A stretch of 64,000 bases of DNA from the NCBI GenBank assembly GCA_022843585.1, contig JALHNJ010000004.1:37869-101868 (forward strand), given 5' to 3'. A model generated the notes under the pieces. That model ran no database searches and had not been told where the DNA came from. It saw only the letters and a list, made by a program, of their open reading frames with translations. Positions 1-8,802 of the stretch are shown piece by piece. The DNA is from Chitinophagaceae bacterium. Its GTDB lineage: Bacteria; Bacteroidota; Bacteroidia; Chitinophagales; Chitinophagaceae. A program made the position numbers and the translations under genes. How positions within the stretch are numbered: the stretch's first letter is position 1; each line of letters opens with the position of its first letter.

Positions 1-2211
1 TTTATATGCTTTAATAAATAATGCACCTAAGTTTTTGTATGGAGGTATATAATCTTCAAATTCTTTTGCTACTACCATCTTGTCCAATTCTTTCCAGAAA
101 GGAATCCAGTCAATATTATTACCAGTTCTTGCCTTATCGGTTAAGAGTTGAAAGAAAGGACGGTTCACTTCTGTGGCACCAATTTGTTTGGATGCGATAA
201 TATGTGCATCAGGTGCCTTTTCCAGCACATCATGAATTAAATGATAACCGCCACAAGAACCCAGGAACACAATTTTTGACGAAGGAAACATTTGCGCAAT
301 AGTAGCATCTGCATAGTAGCTATGTCCTCTGTGAATGGTAATGGATGGATATTCTTTTTTCGCTTCCATGTATTCACACAAAGCTTTTTGTGCTTTTTCG
401 TCTTCTCCACCTTCTTCCGGCAAAGCTCTGTTCGCATAAATAGTAACTGGCTTCCCTTTAGCTGAATTAATAGTAACCCATTGCTTATTGCTGTTATCTA
501 TTCTCCAATTCGCATTACTGAACATATTTACAAAGCCTCTGAAAATTCCTTGCCCATCTTTATCTCCATAAAAGAAAACCTGCATGATTACTCTGCCGCT
601 ATCATTTAATAATGATTTGTTAGGCACTTCATAAACCGGCGGAATACCAAGCTCCTTTGTCAGGTCTATTTTGTTTGCTGTGTCAGCAGATAAAAAAAGA
701 TTGTTGAGAATTTTATAAATAGCTATTCCTTTTTTATTATTCTGATTAAGATTGCGTTGATAACATTCCTGCACATTGCGCAACATTTCATTGGCAATAG
801 GTTTCAATGATTCTGCGATACTTGCATAAGAGTCTGCCACGTCTACTCCATCTTCCAAACCATCCGTTTTCTCCAGGTTTTTTACAAATGCTTTCATCAG
901 GGTATTGGCCGGGTCATCTTCATTGGGGTTGGTTGATTTAGGAAATGAGCCGAGGAAGTTGCCCAATGTATTGTAACCCGCCGCCATCTTGATCAGTTTG
1001 CGGTATTTATCAAAGCTCACTAATGTCAATAATGAGTCACCACGGTTGCCAATTTTTTTCATCATTAGTGGATACACACCTTTGGTAAAACTAGAGGTAT
1101 ATATAGACCCGTCTGAAGATACAATCAGATAATACAATTCTTCTGCACTTAATGGCTGAATACTTCTGAACCGAACCTCGGCGCCTTCATTATGTAATGC
1201 ATTTATCGTTGTTATAAAAACAGATTTAGCTTTATCTTCTAATTTTTTACCAAGCGATTTGTACTCAAACGCAGTATCCTTATTCAATAACCGTTGATAA
1301 TAATCAATCTGAGTTTTTACCAGCAATTTATAATATAGAACAGAATCATCTTTTACATCATCAATATCACGGATCGTTATTTTACCTTTTACAATATTAT
1401 CCAGAAAAGGAAAATAAAACTGGCCACTTTTACTTCTGGCCATAGTGGCAATTGTTTTAACAAATACATCGTCATTAATATTTCTTATCGTAACACCCAA
1501 CTTACTATTGGAGGCTGCATAGTCATATAATTGTTTAGGATATTTTCTTGCTACCACCCGTACAAGGCTGTCAGCAAATGGCATAGCCGGATTTTGATAC
1601 AATGTCAGGAAAGTTTTTGCCGGATTTAAGACGCAAAACTTCAGCACCAAATTGTTTTTTGATGCCAGATATCCGGCGTTTTTATCAAAAATACTAGCGC
1701 CTAGAACATTGTTTCCCGCATCATATGATAACTGACTGATTATACTTTCAATGGATTCATTTTTCCTGTCTTTAGCAACAGATGCTTCAAATGCATTGAC
1801 GATAACCGGAAGATTTGCAGGGTTTACCTTCTTATCTGATTTTATTTTCCAGTTTTGTTTAAAATACTTTAGAAGATTTTCAAGACCTGTGAGATAATTA
1901 ACCTTTAAACGATGGTCTAATACTTTATCCGTTTCAATCAGGTATTGAATCACATCCACCTTTCTTACCAAAGCCTGTGTAATAAGAAAATTGACATCCT
2001 CATCTTTTGAAGGAGTAAAAAGTTTATCGGCTTTTCCATCGGCTGCCAGAATGGATTTTTGTTCAGCATCTATTGCATCGTGTTTGAGGGCACGGGAAAA
2101 AGCAGGCTTAAAAGGCACCGGTATATTTACGGTATCTGCAATATTAACTCCCTGGGCTTGCACAGCTTCCGCAAAAAAAATCATCAATAAAAGGAAAAGG
2201 TATTTGTTCAT
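1..2211 (-). CDS. Secreted protein of unknown function with caspase/CHAT-like C-terminal motif (partial)
   Basis: The frame is open from the ATG at 2211 to the window edge: 737 codons with no stop, so the C-terminus is missing. It starts with a clear signal peptide (MNKYLFLLLMIFF...VQAQG), so the product is exported. Most of the protein matches nothing I recognise. Near the visible end is a strand carrying H627-R-G-H630, a short helix, then a hydrophobic strand ending in G-S-C653-G-G. After that comes a segment resembling the post-cysteine part of CHAT and caspase-like (clan CD) proteins (IIASKQIG, then NRPFF). The His-to-Cys gap of 23 residues is short for the family, so peptidase activity is uncertain. 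A perfect -7 box lies 20 bp upstream. The reading frame is certain; the function is an inference. Confidence 0.75.
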   Translation of the reverse strand, partial: MNKYLFLLLMIFFAEAVQAQGVNIADTVNIPVPFKPAFSRALKHDAIDAEQKSILAADGKADKLFTPSKDEDVNFLITQALVRKVDVIQYLIETDKVLDHRLKVNYLTGLENLLKYFKQNWKIKSDKKVNPANLPVIVNAFEASVAKDRKNESIESIISQLSYDAGNNVLGASIFDKNAGYLASKNNLVLKFCVLNPAKTFLTLYQNPAMPFADSLVRVVARKYPKQLYDYAASNSKLGVTIRNINDDVFVKTIATMARSKSGQFYFPFLDNIVKGKITIRDIDDVKDDSVLYYKLLVKTQIDYYQRLLNKDTAFEYKSLGKKLEDKAKSVFITTINALHNEGAEVRFRSIQPLSAEELYYLIVSSDGSIYTSSFTKGVYPLMMKKIGNRGDSLLTLVSFDKYRKLIKMAAGYNTLGNFLGSFPKSTNPNEDDPANTLMKAFVKNLEKTDGLEDGVDVADSYASIAESLKPIANEMLRNVQECYQRNLNQNNKKGIAIYKILNNLFLSADTANKIDLTKELGIPPVYEVPNKSLLNDSGRVIMQVFFYGDKDGQGIFRGFVNMFSNANWRIDNSNKQWVTINSAKGKPVTIYANRALPEEGGEDEKAQKALCEYMEAKKEYPSITIHRGHSYYADATIAQMFPSSKIVFLGSCGGYHLIHDVLEKAPDAHIIASKQIGATEVNRPFFQLLTDKARTGNNIDWIPFWKELDKMVVAKEFEDYIPPYKNLGALFIKAYK

Positions 2212-2230
2212 TGTCATAAGGATAGAATGT

Positions 2231-2238
2231 CAAAGTTA
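2231..2238 (-). promoter_or_regulatory. Bacteroidota -7 element for the secreted protein gene
   Basis: On the minus strand this reads TAACTTTG, a perfect match to TAnnTTTG, 20 bp before the ATG at 2211. I see no good TTTG at the -33 position. Confidence 0.5.
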
Positions 2239-2347
2239 CTAAGCCCTGCCGATATAGTCCGTTTAACAGGTTTATTATTGATACAGACGCATTTATACAC
2301 CATAAAGCTGTCTGAACCCGCAAAAATATCAGCTTTAGCCTCTATAC

Positions 2348-2366
2348 TATTAAGTTATTATTAAGT
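2348..2366. promoter_or_regulatory. 11-bp-spaced direct repeat (candidate response-regulator site)
   Basis: TATTAAGT occurs at 2348-2355 and again at 2359-2366, exactly 11 bp apart, in the divergent region between the secreted protein gene and the PhoB-like regulator. Eleven-bp spacing is the geometry of PhoB half-sites. The 7-mer TATTAAG differs by one base from TGTTAAG in the array at 16068-16133. Autoregulation is inferred. Confidence 0.35.
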
Positions 2367-2412
2367 CTGTGTAAACGGGTATCAGCGATTTCCCTGCCCG
2401 ATAATTTCAAGT

Positions 2413-2420
2413 TAGGTTTG
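2413..2420 (+). promoter_or_regulatory. Bacteroidota -7 element of the response-regulator gene
   Basis: TAGGTTTG matches TAnnTTTG perfectly and ends 17 bp before the ATG at 2438. A near-match TTTC lies at 2389-2392, where a -33 TTTG is expected. Confidence 0.6.
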
Positions 2421-2437
2421 CGAAAACTTTCCAAGAA

Positions 2438-3115
2438 ATGGACAATAAGCCCAGAAAGGTGCTAATTGCTGACGACGAGCCGGATATTTTAGAAATACTG
2501 AAATACAATCTTTCTAACGAAGGGTACGAAGTAATTACTGCTAAAGATGGCGATGAGGCATTGGAAAAAGCCCGTCGTACCCAACCCGACCTTATCATAT
2601 TGGATGTAATGATGCCCAAAAAAACTGGTGTGGAAGTTTGTCAGCTTTTACGGGCACAAGCGATTTTTAAAGAAACATTAATCGTTTTTTTAACTGCTGT
2701 TAATGATGAAGGCACGCAAATTAAAGGACTTGAAACCGGCGCAGATGACTACATAAGCAAACCCATCAGCCCAAGAGTTTTTTTAAGCAGGGTAAATGCA
2801 CTTTTTCGCCGGTTAAATAAAGCGGATTCAAGGATTCTCACCATCGAACATCTAACTATAGATCCGGAACGTTTCGTTATAATGGTGGGAGATAAAGAAA
2901 TCATTCTCGCCAAAAAAGAATTTGAATTACTTTATCTGCTTGCAGTAAAGCCAGGAAGGGTATTTCTTCGTAATGAAATACTGAACCAGGTTTGGGGCAA
3001 TGATGTAATTGTAGGCGACAGAACCATCGATGTTCATATTCGTAAGATCCGGCAAAAACTTGGTATAGATTGTATTACTACAGTAAAGGGAGTTGGATAT
3101 AAATTTGAGTTATAG
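2438..3115 (+). CDS. PhoB/OmpR-family response regulator
   Basis: A 225-residue DNA-binding response regulator. The receiver domain (about 1-122) has the acidic pocket ADDE at 11-14, phosphoacceptor D56 in ILDVMMP, a conserved Thr in FLTA and K108 in SKP. A winged-helix OmpR/PhoB domain follows (about 130-225), ending in the usual VGYKF. The histidine kinase gene lies directly downstream. The kinase has almost no extracytoplasmic loop, and phosphate genes follow, so a PhoB role in phosphate control is likely; sequence alone does not prove it. The upstream region carries a -7 element and an 11-bp direct repeat. Confidence 0.93.
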   Translation: MDNKPRKVLIADDEPDILEILKYNLSNEGYEVITAKDGDEALEKARRTQPDLIILDVMMPKKTGVEVCQLLRAQAIFKETLIVFLTAVNDEGTQIKGLETGADDYISKPISPRVFLSRVNALFRRLNKADSRILTIEHLTIDPERFVIMVGDKEIILAKKEFELLYLLAVKPGRVFLRNEILNQVWGNDVIVGDRTIDVHIRKIRQKLGIDCITTVKGVGYKFEL

Positions 3116-3118
3116 ATT

Positions 3119-3255
3119 TACAAGGTGCAAAGACAAGGTACAAGCACCTTATAAAATTGAGGCTCTTAATTGCTAGCTTAATAATCCTTAAACTTTATAG
3201 TTAAATGTGGCCGATTAAGCCTTGTATTTCTTGTTACTTGTCCCTTGTACCTTCG
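3119..3255. repeat. Intergenic inverted repeat of CTTGT words (family A, copy 1)
   Basis: The left arm (3119-3150) repeats ACAAGG/ACAAG words and the right arm (3219-3255) repeats CTTGT words, so the arms are imperfect inverted copies. It fills the gap between the response regulator and the kinase. TTCTTGTTACTTGT is shared with the copy at 52372-52468. The right arm ends in TACCTTCG, one base off a -7 box, 4 bp before the kinase ATG. Confidence 0.6.
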
Positions 3256-3259
3256 CACT

Positions 3260-4309
3260 ATGTTTTTCACTAAAAATATTTCTCCCCGCCAACTCTCTGC
3301 ATTTACAGCCTTAGTACTGGCAATACCTATCAGCTTATTAATTGGATATATTGAAAATAGCTGGAAGATTGGCGCCATCTGTTTTGCCATCATTTTTGCC
3401 GGAAGTTACCTGCTTATATCTTTTATACTGGAGCGGTTTATTTACCGAAAAATAAAACTGATCTATAAATTCATCCATCAAACCAAGGCTACAAAAAAAG
3501 AAGAAACCTATTATAAATATGTGTTGCCACAAAAAGATATTGCCCAGGTAACTGATGAGGTAGAAGCATGGGCAGCCGAGCATGAAGAAGAGGTGCAGAT
3601 GTTACGTAGTATTGAGCAATTCCGAAAAGAATTTTTACAAAATTTATCTCATGAATTTAAAACTCCGGTCTTTGCCATACAAGGATATATTGACACTTTG
3701 CTTGGAGGTGCTTTGGCTAACCCGGAAGTAAATAAAAAATTTTTAGAGAAAACTGCTAAAAATGTTGAACGTCTTACGCATCTGCTAAACGACCTTGATG
3801 AAATTTCCAGCCTTGAAAGAGGGGAACTCGTTTTATATAAGGAAAATTTTGTGATACAGGATTTGGTAAGGGAAGTGTATGACAGCTTATCTGCAAAAGC
3901 AGAAGCTGCAAATATTTATTGCTCCATTAAAAAAGGTTGCGAGTCTCCTTTAACGGTTTATGCCGATAAATCAAAAATCAGGCAGGTATTGACTAATCTT
4001 ATTGAGAACTCCATAAAGTATGGTAAGTATGATGGCTCTATTGCCGCCAGTATGTATAAAACAGATGGGAAACATATTTTAATAGAAATAAGCGACGATG
4101 GTATAGGAATTAACGAAAAACATGTACCCAGAATTTTTGAACGTTTTTACCGAACTGAAGAAGGCAGAAGTATTGATGTAACTGGAAGCGGATTAGGTTT
4201 GGCCATTTGCAAACATATTGTTGAAGCACATAACCAAACAATACATGTACGCAGCAGAGAAAACATCGGCACCACTATTGGATTTACCCTGGATGTAAAG
4301 AAAGATTAA
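3260..4309 (+). CDS. PhoR-like sensor histidine kinase
   Basis: A membrane histidine kinase of 349 residues from the ATG at 3260; an in-frame TTG at 3245 would add five residues but lies inside the repeat element. Two membrane segments (about 15-37 and 38-58) leave only a few residues outside, as in PhoR-type kinases that sense through partner proteins. The dimerisation domain has the H-box LSHEFKTP with phosphorylated H131. The ATPase domain has an N box (NLIENSIKYG), a G1 box (DDGIGI) and a G2 box (GSGLGLAI). There is no clear PAS domain. It follows its regulator on the same strand and probably phosphorylates it. The call of sensor kinase is firm; phosphate specificity is from context. Confidence 0.92.
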   Translation: MFFTKNISPRQLSAFTALVLAIPISLLIGYIENSWKIGAICFAIIFAGSYLLISFILERFIYRKIKLIYKFIHQTKATKKEETYYKYVLPQKDIAQVTDEVEAWAAEHEEEVQMLRSIEQFRKEFLQNLSHEFKTPVFAIQGYIDTLLGGALANPEVNKKFLEKTAKNVERLTHLLNDLDEISSLERGELVLYKENFVIQDLVREVYDSLSAKAEAANIYCSIKKGCESPLTVYADKSKIRQVLTNLIENSIKYGKYDGSIAASMYKTDGKHILIEISDDGIGINEKHVPRIFERFYRTEEGRSIDVTGSGLGLAICKHIVEAHNQTIHVRSRENIGTTIGFTLDVKKD

Positions 4310-4435
4310 TACCAATCTTTTCCTTCCATGAGTTAATTAAAGAAAATTATCCCTACACCCTTTGCTATGTTTTATTCACAATTTAATAATATTGGTTTGC
4401 AGCCAAAGTATTATACTTTGAGACAACCTATCTAA

Positions 4436-5335
4436 ATGACTTTCCTCCTTTTTATCGTTATTGTATTATTTATTCTTGCCATCCTGGACTTAGTAGTTGG
4501 AGTAAGCAATGATGCTGTAAATTTTTTAAACTCTGCTATTGGTAGCCGGGTAGCCCGATACCGTACCATTATATTAGTGGCTGCGGCAGGTATTATTCTT
4601 GGCTCTATATTCTCCAGTGGAATTATGGAAATAGCCCGAAAAGGTATTTTCCACCCAGAGTTTTTTACACTTACAAACCTGATGTGGGTTTTCCTGGCAG
4701 TAATGATAACAGATATTATACTGCTGGACGTTTTTAATTCACTTGGATTACCCACTTCTACAACGGTATCTATCATTTTTGAATTACTTGGAGCAGCATT
4801 GATAACAGGGATTCTTATCTCTGTTGAAAAAGATGAACCTGTTTCAGCAATGATGAAATACATTAATGCTGAAAGTGTATTAACAATTATTACCGGTATT
4901 TTCTTATCCATCTTTATCGCATTTACTTCGGGTATAATCATTCAATATTTATGCAGGCTCCTTTTTACATTCAATTATGAAGACAAGCTTAAAAAATACG
5001 GAGCTTTTTTTGCCGGACTTGGTATCACTTCCATCATATATTTCCTTTTAATCAAAGGATTAAAAGGTACCACTTTGCTTGATCCTGCAATGAGAGACTG
5101 GATAACGAATAACACCTTACTCATTTTAGGTATAATTTTTATAATAGGTTTCCTGGTTTGCTTTTTATTACAAAGAATTGCCTCCGTTAATCCGTTGAAA
5201 ATTGTGGTGCTAATGGGTACCTTTTCATTAGCGATGGCATTTGCCGGCAATGACTTGGTAAATTTTATAGGGGTGCCCATTACTGGTTACCTGGCTTTTG
5301 AAAATTGGAGGCAAAGTAGTGTTCCGGCCGACTAG
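4436..5335 (+). CDS. PiT phosphate transporter, N-terminal part
   Basis: This 299-residue membrane protein has the first PiT signature near residues 20-35 (VGVSNDAVNFLNSAIGSR) and the second near the C-terminus (AFAGNDLVNFIGVP). These two inverted GND/SND repeats form the transport core of the PiT phosphate:cation symporters. The frame ends at the amber codon just after the second signature, so this part alone lacks the last membrane helices and the cytoplasmic tail. It starts 126 bp after the kinase gene on the same strand and may be co-regulated with it. Confidence 0.8.
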   Translation: MTFLLFIVIVLFILAILDLVVGVSNDAVNFLNSAIGSRVARYRTIILVAAAGIILGSIFSSGIMEIARKGIFHPEFFTLTNLMWVFLAVMITDIILLDVFNSLGLPTSTTVSIIFELLGAALITGILISVEKDEPVSAMMKYINAESVLTIITGIFLSIFIAFTSGIIIQYLCRLLFTFNYEDKLKKYGAFFAGLGITSIIYFLLIKGLKGTTLLDPAMRDWITNNTLLILGIIFIIGFLVCFLLQRIASVNPLKIVVLMGTFSLAMAFAGNDLVNFIGVPITGYLAFENWRQSSVPAD

Positions 5336-5383
5336 CATTACCAGGGGTATCTTGCAAGTAATGATGTAATTGTTCCGAATTAT

Positions 5384-6676
5384 ATGCTGCTCATAGCTGG
5401 TATCATAATGGCACTTACACTCTGGCTTAGTGCAAAAGCAAAGAAAGTAACAGAGACCGAAGTAAACCTTGGGAGCCAGCATGAAGGAGAAGAAAGATTT
5501 AAACCCAATAACGTATCGAGGAGCATAGTAAAAACTTCTATGCGGTTTAGTAATTTATTTGCCCTAATCGTACCAAGATCTGTTTCGCAAAAATATAACC
5601 TGAGCTTCGAAAAAAATAAAATGAAGCAGGCTACCGTAATTCATGATAAGCCTGCTTTTGACCTTGTAAGAGCAGCATCCAACCTCGTAATTGCCAGCAT
5701 ACTTATAGCTTGGGCTACATCTATGAAACTTCCTTTATCCACCACTTTTGTTTCCTTTATGGTAGCTATGGGTACATCGCTGGCAGACAGGGCATGGGGA
5801 AGAGAAACTGCTGTTTACCGTGTGGCTGGAGTGCTAAGTGTTATCGGGGGATGGTTTATTACAGCCATCATCGCCTTTGTCGTATCCGGAATTTTTGCTT
5901 TCATACTTTATAAAGCAGAAGCTACCGGTGCTATCATTTTGTTGTTGATTGCCGCTATTTATATTATTTCATCGCAGCTAAGATTTGCCAGGAAGGAAAA
6001 GAAACAAAAAGAAGGAAATAGCAAGCTAATAATATTGCAGGGAACAGATGCTGATATTCTGCAGCAAAACAAAAAAATGGTAACTGATACGTTAAGTGAG
6101 ATTAACCTGCACTATGGCAATATCCTTGAAGGGTTAAAGAATAGCGAAACTAGTTCCCTGGAAAAGACATATAAAAAACTGAAGGAGCTGGAAGACTATG
6201 GATTTAAACTCCGGGCACAAAGTATCCGATATATAAAAAGCCTCAATACGGAGGAATCCAAACCAGCGGCCATACTTCTTTATAGCACCGACCTACTGCA
6301 GGACATCACATATTCCTCTCTTACTCTAAGTGAAGAATGCCTGCACTATGTAAAAAATCTTCATCGCAATCCCAATCGAGAATTTGTGGTAATTACGGAT
6401 GAATTAAAAATCAAGATGAATAATTTTATTACAACCGTCATCATGATTATTACAGAAAATAAAACTGCTGATATTGAAACCGTTAAAACGGCCCGTGATG
6501 ATGTTCGTAACTTCCTGAACCTGCAACTTGACACACAGGTTGAACAAATTCAGCAAGCTAAACCGGGAGTAAAACAAGCTATACTTCAAACAAGTATTCT
6601 CTTACAAAGCCGCGATATTCTGGCTGTAACACTTCGCATACTGAAAATGTATAAAAAGTATTTTCAACAAAATTAA
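5384..6676 (+). CDS. PiT phosphate transporter, C-terminal part with PhoU-like tail
   Basis: This is the in-frame continuation of the upstream part. The ATG at 5384 is an internal methionine of the original protein. The first half contains membrane helices, including ATSMKLPLSTTFVSFMVAMG, which matches a conserved PiT helix with its ST-T motif, followed by two more helices. Residues from about 205 on form a soluble alpha-helical region resembling PhoU/DUF47, typical of long Bacteroidota PiT proteins. Independent translation from 5384 is possible but would give only a half carrier. It ends 3 bp from the convergent phosphatase gene. Confidence 0.75.
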   Translation: MLLIAGIIMALTLWLSAKAKKVTETEVNLGSQHEGEERFKPNNVSRSIVKTSMRFSNLFALIVPRSVSQKYNLSFEKNKMKQATVIHDKPAFDLVRAASNLVIASILIAWATSMKLPLSTTFVSFMVAMGTSLADRAWGRETAVYRVAGVLSVIGGWFITAIIAFVVSGIFAFILYKAEATGAIILLLIAAIYIISSQLRFARKEKKQKEGNSKLIILQGTDADILQQNKKMVTDTLSEINLHYGNILEGLKNSETSSLEKTYKKLKELEDYGFKLRAQSIRYIKSLNTEESKPAAILLYSTDLLQDITYSSLTLSEECLHYVKNLHRNPNREFVVITDELKIKMNNFITTVIMIITENKTADIETVKTARDDVRNFLNLQLDTQVEQIQQAKPGVKQAILQTSILLQSRDILAVTLRILKMYKKYFQQN

Positions 6677-6678
6677 AA

Positions 6679-7821
6679 TTAGCGTAGGGATATCGGAGGA
6701 GCAGCATTTTCAATTGAAAATTTTTCTCCAAGAATACCGGCAATAGTCTGCGCTACCTGAGATTGGTAGAACTGCTGCTCTTCTTTTATTTCACCAACGG
6801 AATTAATACCCGGACCCATCAACGCCAGCCAGGTTTGTGATGACCCTTTAATAAACTGGCCATGAGAAGACCATTTTGAGGCTCTGCTGCCACGGCCATG
6901 ATCTGTAGTAATAATAAATGTAGTATTATTCTTATAGCCGGGTGTTGTTTGTACCCAATTCCATAACTCGCCAATCATTTTATCTACCTGTGCTGCTTGT
7001 TGCAAATAAAGATCGTATCTGCCCTGATGTGCAAACTCATCCGTTTCTCCCAAACTTATGTAGGCAAGCCTTGGCTTGTGTTGACGAATATACTCTTTTG
7101 CAGTCAAAAAAGTCAGTTGATCATGCCGGGTAGCAGTTTTATCATAAACGGCTTCGGATTGTACTGCATTAATAATTTGTTGTTGCAAAGAATTGCTTTC
7201 CAGGTTTTCGTACCCGCTATTTATCGGCAGATTATTTCGTTCTGTATTTAAAATATAGGGAAATACATCCCAAGAAGAAAATATAGCTACCTGGTTTTTA
7301 AAGGCCTGCTTACTTTCAAGATATTCGAATACATTAATATGGGGGTTCTTTATTTTCCTATTGGATGAGATTGATATATCTGCAATACCCGTAAACATTT
7401 CATTATACCCGGGATATGACAAGGAATAAAGATTCGCAACATTTACCTTATTATCATATTGCCTGTTGCCAAGTAGTTGCCCCTTTTTGGCAATTACATT
7501 CCAAAAGAAGGGTAATAGTTTTTTTCTCCTTTCTTCAAATGAAGAATCCCAATATAGCAACTTAGTAGTAGAAGTATCTGGAGTAAACTTTTCTGAATTA
7601 ATGATTGCCGGATCAGCACCATTAAAAACTTCCTGCCATCTAAAACCATCTATAGTAATAACTATAAGATTGCTTGCCACAGGAAGTTTGCTTTTAGGGA
7701 AATAATTTTTTGATTCCTGCTTATACATCGGTTGTAGCATTATCATCAATAATGCAGTAGCCCAAATGCTTTTCATGTGTAACGGTTTTACAAAATAAGC
7801 AAGCAGATATGAACGTACCAT
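6679..7821 (-). CDS. Alkaline-phosphatase-superfamily (type I phosphodiesterase-like) enzyme
   Basis: An exported metal-dependent hydrolase of up to 380 residues. The metal ligands of the superfamily are visible: an Asp in ITIDGFRWQEVF, an Asp and His in GETDEFAHQGRYD, the pair in TTDHGRG and a later His in SSHGQ. SYPGYNEMFTG corresponds to the segment with the catalytic residue. The ATG at 7821 gives a long N-terminus; the ATG at 7776 gives a cleaner signal peptide (MKSIWATALLMIML) and may be the true start. It converges on the PiT gene and diverges from the PlcP-like gene. It probably releases phosphate from an organic ester or diester outside the inner membrane; the substrate is unknown. 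Confidence 0.82.
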   Translation of the reverse strand: MVRSYLLAYFVKPLHMKSIWATALLMIMLQPMYKQESKNYFPKSKLPVASNLIVITIDGFRWQEVFNGADPAIINSEKFTPDTSTTKLLYWDSSFEERRKKLLPFFWNVIAKKGQLLGNRQYDNKVNVANLYSLSYPGYNEMFTGIADISISSNRKIKNPHINVFEYLESKQAFKNQVAIFSSWDVFPYILNTERNNLPINSGYENLESNSLQQQIINAVQSEAVYDKTATRHDQLTFLTAKEYIRQHKPRLAYISLGETDEFAHQGRYDLYLQQAAQVDKMIGELWNWVQTTPGYKNNTTFIITTDHGRGSRASKWSSHGQFIKGSSQTWLALMGPGINSVGEIKEEQQFYQSQVAQTIAGILGEKFSIENAAPPISLR

Positions 7822-7953
7822 TATCCAGAAATTATGAAAGCATTAATACTATTGATCCTTTTTACAATTGCATAAGGTTTATGTAATAATAATTTAATCA
7901 ACGTTTCATCACCAGGACATAGCAGATAACAAAATTTGTAAAACTCCAGCCCA

Positions 7954-8802
7954 ATGGAAAAAAGACCCGTAGATATTGCTGTAATTTCTGATTTACATCT
8001 TGGCACTTATGGCTGCAAAGCCAATGAAATTGTTGCATACCTGAAAAGTATATCGCCACAACTATTAGTACTAAATGGCGATATTATTGATGCGTGGCAA
8101 TTCAGTAAACACTATTTCCCTGCTTCTCACATGGCTGTTATTAAAGAAATATTTCATTTACTCACTAATGGCACCCGGGTAATATATATAACAGGCAATC
8201 ATGATGAATTCTTACGTCGCTATGCTGATTTGGAATTGGGGAACTTGCAACTAACCGATAAAATGCTGATAGAAATACATGGCAAAACAACCTGGATATT
8301 TCATGGCGATGTATTTGACAATACAACAAAAGGAGGTGCAAAGTTCTGGGCCCGGTTAGGCAGTAATGGTTATGCGGTATTGCTGGGCTTTAATAGAATG
8401 GTAAACCGATGTTCTAAATTTTTTGGCCGTCAGCCTGTATCACTTTCCCGGAGATTGATGAAAAGAATTGACAAATCAATTATTCGAACGGATGAATTTG
8501 AAACGATGGTTGCCGATTTAGCTATTCGAAAAAAATATGACTATGTTATTTGTGGGCATATACATCATCCCAAAAAAAGAACGATAGAAACTAGTGAAGG
8601 ATCTGTTACTTACTTAAATACAGGGGATTGGCTGGAACATTCTACCGCCCTAGAATATTATAATAATGACTGGCATATTTATACGCATACTGAAACTGCT
8701 AAAGCTACCGCCCCCTTAAAAAAACAACCCATGCAGGCCGAAGTAATGACCAATGAAATTGCATATTCTCTATACACTCTACAAAACGAGTTTAAGTTAT
8801 GA
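7954..8802 (+). CDS. PlcP/LpxH-like calcineurin-type metallophosphoesterase
   Basis: A cytosolic 282-residue metallophosphoesterase with all five metal-binding blocks: SDLHLG, GDIID, GNHDEF, a His in FHGDVFD and CGHIHHP. Such proteins are often called UDP-2,3-diacylglucosamine diphosphatase. The set DLHLGTxGCxA, GDIIDxW, GNHDEFLR and GDWxEx(S/C)TAxE resembles, from memory, PlcP, the phospholipase-C-like enzyme that turns phospholipid into diacylglycerol under phosphate starvation. The stop overlaps the start of a lipid-type glycosyltransferase by 4 bp (ATGA), so the two are translationally coupled. That pairing and the PhoBR-like genes nearby favour PlcP over LpxH, but the substrate needs testing. 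Confidence 0.85.
   Translation: MEKRPVDIAVISDLHLGTYGCKANEIVAYLKSISPQLLVLNGDIIDAWQFSKHYFPASHMAVIKEIFHLLTNGTRVIYITGNHDEFLRRYADLELGNLQLTDKMLIEIHGKTTWIFHGDVFDNTTKGGAKFWARLGSNGYAVLLGFNRMVNRCSKFFGRQPVSLSRRLMKRIDKSIIRTDEFETMVADLAIRKKYDYVICGHIHHPKKRTIETSEGSVTYLNTGDWLEHSTALEYYNNDWHIYTHTETAKATAPLKKQPMQAEVMTNEIAYSLYTLQNEFKL

Larger units (their letters stand above)
4436..6676 (+). pseudogene. PiT-family phosphate transporter interrupted by an in-frame amber codon
   Basis: Two open frames (4436-5335 and 5384-6676) are in the same reading frame and separated only by TAG at 5333-5335. The 16 codons between the TAG and the next ATG contain no further stop and join the halves into a continuous 746-codon PiT protein. 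Long PiT proteins with a PhoU-like C-terminal extension are usual in Bacteroidota. No frameshift is needed, so one base change explains the break. It may be a recent nonsense mutation, a sequencing error or a read-through site. A second, intact PiT gene at 21274-22476 could make the loss tolerable. Confidence 0.7.

Noticed and set aside
4432..4941. 169-codon minus-strand frame opposite the PiT gene
   Set aside because: Composition mirrors the membrane helices of PiT on the other strand; no promoter or family match.
5333..5335. Programmed read-through or amino-acid insertion at UAG in PiT
   Set aside because: No known read-through context or structure is visible, and RF1 is encoded in the window; a nonsense mutation or sequence error is simpler.
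7882..7910. TGTAATA, TTTAATC and TTTCATC at 11-bp spacing before the PlcP-like gene
   Set aside because: Spacing is suggestive, but the units match the TonB-receptor array poorly and lie 20 bp, not 10 bp, from the nearest -7-like box (AAAATTTG at 7931-7938). Not strong enough to report as a site.
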